Below, one piece after another: positions 20,899 through 23,758 of a stretch of DNA of 23,758 nucleotides (its first letter is position 1; the number at the start of each line of letters is the position of its first letter). The stretch lies in the IMG/VR virus record IMGVR_UViG_3300024518_003202, positions 1 to 23,758 of that record, one strand, 5' to 3'. The stretch comes from a virus. The notes below the pieces were generated by a model. It searched no databases and was not told the DNA's origin. It saw nothing but the letters and a program-made list of their open reading frames with translations. A program made the position numbers and the translations under genes.

Positions 20899-21045
20899 TT
20901 AGGGACCGCCAGGGTCTCCGTGATGGCGGCCGTAGGTCTCAGACCCCCATCCCCTCGCCACCACCATACCATCGACCACGATGGTCCACCCCCGCCGCTT
21001 CTCGATCCCATACGACCGATCCCACTCAATGCGTAAACTGTTCAT
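20899..21045 (-). CDS. Small hypothetical protein, 48 aa
   Basis: The 48-residue frame starts MNSLRIEWDRSYGIEKRRGW and continues into a short hydrophobic strand TIVVDGMVVARGW; a small beta-rich fold is likely. The ATG at 21045 lies inside the end of the HNH gene (20-base overlap) and follows GGAGG with a nine-base spacer, which supports real translation. No family is recognised. It lies between HNH and terminase genes, the place where small terminase or packaging accessory proteins can occur, but at 48 residues it is too short for a typical small terminase. Confidence 0.6.
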   Translation of the reverse strand: MNSLRIEWDRSYGIEKRRGWTIVVDGMVVARGWGSETYGRHHGDPGGP

Positions 21046-21388
21046 GGCCACGCGCCTCCAGCTCCACCTCCACCTGGTCCCCACCCTTACCGTGTCGCAT
21101 GAGGTGGCAGACCACGCATAGGGACACTACGTTGGACCTCTCGAATATGAGATCTGGGGCCACCATTTGCTCTATCAAATGGTGGACCTCGGTGGCCGGT
21201 ACCGGCCGGTTTGCTTTCGTGCAATCGGCACAGTAGGGGTGGTCCGCCAGGTAGGCCTTGCGCCACCGCCTCCCCTTACGTGACCGCCACCGCTGATTGT
21301 CCTGGCGTGGTACGTGGAGCGCCGCATGGACGTCACAGAACCGGCCCACGATGGCCACGCGCGAACAGTGTTTGCAGAGTCTACTCAT
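21026..21388 (-). CDS. HNH endonuclease
   Basis: The 120-residue protein carries an HNH nuclease core: TEVHHLIEQ (His69/His70), SNVVSLCVVCHLMRHG (Asn86 and His95), with zinc ligand pairs Cys53/Cys56 (YCADC) and Cys91/Cys94. An extra N-terminal CKHC/FCDVH pair (residues 5-21) looks like a second zinc finger. In HK97-type phages an HNH protein encoded next to the terminase supports specific packaging cleavage, so that role is likely. The ATG at 21388 overlaps the stop of the Asp-box gene as ATGA; a GTG at 21397 is possible. Confidence 0.9.
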   Translation of the reverse strand: MSRLCKHCSRVAIVGRFCDVHAALHVPRQDNQRWRSRKGRRWRKAYLADHPYCADCTKANRPVPATEVHHLIEQMVAPDLIFERSNVVSLCVVCHLMRHGKGGDQVEVELEARGHEQFTH

Positions 21389-22521
21389 TTGTACCACGCG
21401 TTCCTTGATTGCGTTGGTTGGCCAACGTATCCCGCCAGTGCGTCGAACGATCCGAAGTAAGGACTCAGGATCGTGAGATCCCCCACCGCCTCAATCGAAA
21501 AACACAACACCCCCACCGCTCCACCATCGTGCATAGCCAACACCTCACGCGCCTCCTGAATCCGCCCCGGGGTGGACGCGTAAAGATGCATATGATTATC
21601 GCCTTGGTATGGCGCTCCTGGATCGTGGGCCTGGTTTCCAATTAAGACCGTACCCGTCCTGGCGCACCGGCCATAGCTCCAGATCTCCCCCACCACCTTC
21701 CCCACGTCCGCCACGGCAGCGTGTTTGGGTATCTCCAGCTCCGTGACCGCCAGAGTGTCGCGGTGGACTCGGACCATGGGGACGCCACCAACCGGGCCAT
21801 AGCTATCCACACCGTAAAGCAGATAGTCGCCCTCCGCGATCATGCCAACAGTGCGGTATAGCTGTTGTGACCCGTACCCAAGAACGTAGTCCGTGTCGAG
21901 CGTACTCCGGGCCGCGTCCGTCAGGCCCCACCAGGTCCGCCACTGCGCCGCGTTGGCGACCAGGTCGGCCAGGTCATCGCATACAAGAATTGAGGCCGCG
22001 TCACCCGAGTCCCCAGTAAACAAAAACAGCCGCTCCGTCCTGGCGTCCCAGAATCCCCCGTGAAAGTGTCGGATGGCCCCAGCGTATGACGTCAACAGTA
22101 AGGCCCAGGAATCGCCCCCGTCGGCGCTATACCATAACCGCGCCTCGTTATCGTAGCTCGGTAGGTTGTCGGTGGTGTATTCCACAATGACCAGGCGGCT
22201 TGACCCGCAATCAATTAGCAGTGGCAACGCCGGTGACATCCTCCCCGCCGCCGTAGTCAACACCGTACTAAACGCCTGGATTCCATCGGTGGACCGTTCC
22301 AGCGTCATGGTACCGCTTTGGCTCGTTAGTCCGAACACTCCGCAAGACGTGGAATAGAGACGTGTGTACCAACCGGCCGGAGGTTCCACCGCGTCCACTC
22401 TGGTGGCACCGTTGGCCGCATAGCCACCAGCCGCTATTTGCCACCCCTCATGGACAATTGCCATGGATCGTAATAGCCCGGCCTCTCCGGCTTGTTCGGA
22501 CGCGTCAGTCCATGCGTACAT
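21385..22521 (-). CDS. Beta-propeller-like (Asp-box/BNR) adsorption protein
   Basis: The 378-residue protein contains an Asp-box motif (YSADGGDSW) and a degenerate second one (RSTDGIQAF), within repeated beta segments typical of sialidase-like or BNR beta-propellers (for example ARTERLFLFTGDSGDAASILVCDD, and RVHRDTLAVTELEIPK). Such propellers bind or cleave glycans. Catalytic residues of true sialidases are not evident, so a binding function is safer. The ATG at 22521 lies 17 bases inside the beta-helix gene; an alternative ATG at 22542 exists. It ends coupled to the HNH gene. It is the third member of a receptor-recognition set placed before packaging genes. Confidence 0.78.
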   Translation of the reverse strand: MYAWTDASEQAGEAGLLRSMAIVHEGWQIAAGGYAANGATRVDAVEPPAGWYTRLYSTSCGVFGLTSQSGTMTLERSTDGIQAFSTVLTTAAGRMSPALPLLIDCGSSRLVIVEYTTDNLPSYDNEARLWYSADGGDSWALLLTSYAGAIRHFHGGFWDARTERLFLFTGDSGDAASILVCDDLADLVANAAQWRTWWGLTDAARSTLDTDYVLGYGSQQLYRTVGMIAEGDYLLYGVDSYGPVGGVPMVRVHRDTLAVTELEIPKHAAVADVGKVVGEIWSYGRCARTGTVLIGNQAHDPGAPYQGDNHMHLYASTPGRIQEAREVLAMHDGGAVGVLCFSIEAVGDLTILSPYFGSFDALAGYVGQPTQSRNAWYK

Positions 22522-23395
22522 TAAGCGTACCCGCCTCCCCATTGCTCCAAGGGTTTGGCATTGGATCGGTGGCGATATAGTAAGGCCACCCGTGTGACCA
22601 GCTCCGCCGCCACTCTGGCCGCGTCATATGCGGACGATACGGAAAACACCCCTCATAATCCCCTTCTGTCACCTGGCCCCAGAAGTCCTCCGCCACGTGG
22701 CCCGCTTCTCCTGGCCGTGCAGCTATTGGCCAGTAAACTCCTCTAACACGATCCACCACGTCGAAGTGCTCCACCCAGTTATTCGCCACCAGGTTATCCG
22801 CGCCGCGAATATCCAAGGGGTCCGCCTCATCGATGGTATTATTCGCCACCAGGTTATCCGCGCCGCCCCATATAACGATCCCGTGTCCTCCCGCCTGGCC
22901 GTGAATTAAATTGCTCGTCACCTTGGCTCCGTGGACCTCTGGGACCAGGTGGACCGCCCATCCACTATTGTGACGGAACACGTTTCGCTCAATTCGGAGG
23001 CCTAAGCCACTAGCGTAGAGTCCGTGATAAAACTGGACGTGATGGCCGTTGAACTCCACCAGGTTCTCCGCGATGGTCAAGTCCTGGGCATGATGGGCCG
23101 CAATCCCGTTCCCGTTGCGTGCCAACCAACACCTCCGTACAATCCCACCTTGACCATTCTCAAAGCGCACTCCCGCGTAATCTGCCCCCGTCACGCGTAG
23201 GCCAGTCACCACGCCACCGGCCGCCAGGTAGACCCCGTGGCCTTCACGTCCACGGACGTGGGCGGTCCACTGACGGATGGCGGTGAGGGTTGTTCTGGTC
23301 CGACAACGTATCGGATCGTAATTGCCCGGCTCCAGCTCCAGGTCCGGGTGGCCTTCCGCGATAGCGGAGTCGATAGTTTCCGGGGTTACCCTCAT
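22505..23395 (-). CDS. Parallel beta-helix (tailspike/pectate-lyase-like) protein
   Basis: The 296-residue protein shows right-handed beta-helix coils: GVYLAAGGVVTGLRVTGADYAGVRFENGQGGIVRRCWLARNGNGIAAHHAQDLTIAENLVEFNGHHVQFYHGLYASGLGLRIERNVFRHNSGWAVHLV. Asn-ladder units GADNLVANN are repeated twice, 20 residues apart. This is the plan of NosD/pectate-lyase-like domains and phage tailspikes that bind or degrade surface polysaccharide. The C-terminal 80 residues are aromatic-rich and probably form a separate tip. The ATG at 23395 overlaps the LamG-like stop as ATGA. The short length suggests one part of a multi-protein receptor device. Confidence 0.85.
   Translation of the reverse strand: MRVTPETIDSAIAEGHPDLELEPGNYDPIRCRTRTTLTAIRQWTAHVRGREGHGVYLAAGGVVTGLRVTGADYAGVRFENGQGGIVRRCWLARNGNGIAAHHAQDLTIAENLVEFNGHHVQFYHGLYASGLGLRIERNVFRHNSGWAVHLVPEVHGAKVTSNLIHGQAGGHGIVIWGGADNLVANNTIDEADPLDIRGADNLVANNWVEHFDVVDRVRGVYWPIAARPGEAGHVAEDFWGQVTEGDYEGCFPYRPHMTRPEWRRSWSHGWPYYIATDPMPNPWSNGEAGTLNVRMD
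22779..22806. repeat. 28-bp direct repeat, copy 1
   Basis: This exact 28-base repeat recurs at 22839-22866, 60 bp away. It encodes the GADNLVANN coil unit of the beta-helix protein. The 60-bp period equals 20 residues, close to one coil, which suggests recent duplication of a beta-helix rung. Confidence 0.93.
22839..22866. repeat. 28-bp direct repeat, copy 2
   Basis: This is the second exact copy of the repeat at 22779-22806, within the same beta-helix gene. Nucleotide identity, not just protein similarity, points to a recent duplication or gene conversion between rungs. Confidence 0.93.
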
Positions 23396-23758
23396 AGTTG
23401 CTCGTTGGCCAGGGCCATCACCTCCGCAGCGCTCAAGGGCCTGTCGAAATAGGCGACGGGACCCAGGACAATGGAACCATACCCGCCTGCCGCAAGGCCG
23501 AGAAATAAGTCGCTCGTTGCGTCGACTGTTAGCGCACCGGATCCGCTTGATACTTCGGTGACGGCCTGCGCCACCCCGTCAATGTAAAACGCGCTGCCGC
23601 CACTCGCTGGCGATGTCAAGCTAACAGCGATATGTACCATCACGTCCGCTGTAAGGGCCGCCGTAGTTCGGTGGTCCATATTGCCGCCAGCCGATTGGGC
23701 GTAGCACCGAAGGTTTAGCCCGGCCGTCAGGCAAAACGCTTTCTCGTAATCACCTTTG
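23392..23758 (-). CDS. LamG-like adsorption protein, 3' part
   Basis: This is the C-terminal part of the 254-residue LamG-like protein that starts at 652 and crosses the circular junction. The visible end reads SAFYIDGVAQAVTEVSSGSG, then DLFLGLAAGGYGSIVLGPVAYFDRPLSAAEVMALANEQL, the typical closing strands and helix of a LamG/concanavalin A-like domain. The stop at 23392 overlaps the beta-helix ATG (23395) as ATGA. The right-hand copy of the terminal repeat covers 23505-23758 and carries Ile176 where the left copy has Val176. Confidence 0.82.
   Translation of the reverse strand, partial: KGDYEKAFCLTAGLNLRCYAQSAGGNMDHRTTAALTADVMVHIAVSLTSPASGGSAFYIDGVAQAVTEVSSGSGALTVDATSDLFLGLAAGGYGSIVLGPVAYFDRPLSAAEVMALANEQL
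23505..23758. repeat. Terminal direct repeat, right copy
   Basis: This copy matches 1-254 at 253 of 254 positions (T at 23631 against C at 127). Both copies lie inside the same LamG-like gene, which fits an assembly overlap of a circular map better than a dedicated packaging end. Confidence 0.97.

Noticed and set aside
20899-21045. 48-aa gene as the missing small terminase
   Set aside because: Far too short and without a helix-turn-helix; the small subunit is simply not recognised.
22779-22866. 28-bp repeats considered as CRISPR repeats
   Set aside because: There are only two copies, inside a gene, encoding the same beta-helix motif with a 32-base interval.

Overview
The window is an essentially complete small tailed-phage genome (siphovirus-like, HK97-type head module). 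All recognisable genes lie on the minus strand, so transcription runs from high to low coordinates. The first 254 bases recur at the end (1-254 = 23505-23758, one mismatch), so the sequence behaves as a circular or terminally redundant molecule of 23,504 bp. The gene broken by the window edges (start 652, stop 23392) rejoins in frame across this overlap. The DNA is GC-rich by eye, genes are tightly packed with many ATGA, TAATG or TGATG couplings, and no gene-free stretch exceeds 300 bases. I saw no tRNA, rRNA or CRISPR array. No integrase, excisionase, repressor, DNA polymerase or small terminase was recognised, which suggests a small, probably virulent phage that relies on host replication. 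The host cannot be read from the sequence; a GC-rich environmental bacterium fits. A planctomycete-type host is only a vague impression from protein style.

Layout in transcription order. (1) The 7095-7212 intergenic region carries most of a family of 9-bp TTGACGACA repeats and probably controls the early genes. (2) Early/replication block, 7094 down to 2846: small membrane protein, 96-aa unknown, SSB-like protein ending DDEIPF, winged-helix replication initiator with internal 12-bp iterons, a 56-aa charged protein, two cysteine-rich putative zinc proteins, a 97-aa unknown, RusA resolvase with an extra zinc-ribbon-like tail, and a 22-aa Lys/Ala peptide. (3) Surface/lysis-like block, 2759 to 655: secreted Pro-rich protein, papain-like cysteine peptidase, and two small proteins with hydrophobic segments. 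No classical endolysin is visible. (4) Adsorption block, 652 across the ends to 21385: LamG-like protein, parallel beta-helix protein, and Asp-box beta-propeller-like protein, all coupled. (5) Packaging and head, 21388 to 13164: HNH nuclease, 48-aa unknown, large terminase, portal, ClpP-like prohead protease, major capsid protein with N-terminal delta-like domain, a second structural protein, connector, head closure, tail terminator-like and HK97 gp10-like proteins. (6) Tail, 13167 to 7213: structural protein, major tail protein, tail assembly chaperones G and GT joined by a -1 frameshift at CCCCCCA, a short tape measure protein, and several tail or late proteins.

Intrinsic-terminator-like hairpins follow the capsid gene (15705-15741) and the major tail gene (12060-12092), and another lies at 1032-1058. 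They probably tune the abundance of structural transcripts. The features most worth following up are the iteron array plus palindrome inside the initiator gene, the TTGACGACA repeat cluster, the papain-like peptidase in a noncanonical lysis/surface block, and the adsorption genes placed directly upstream of packaging.
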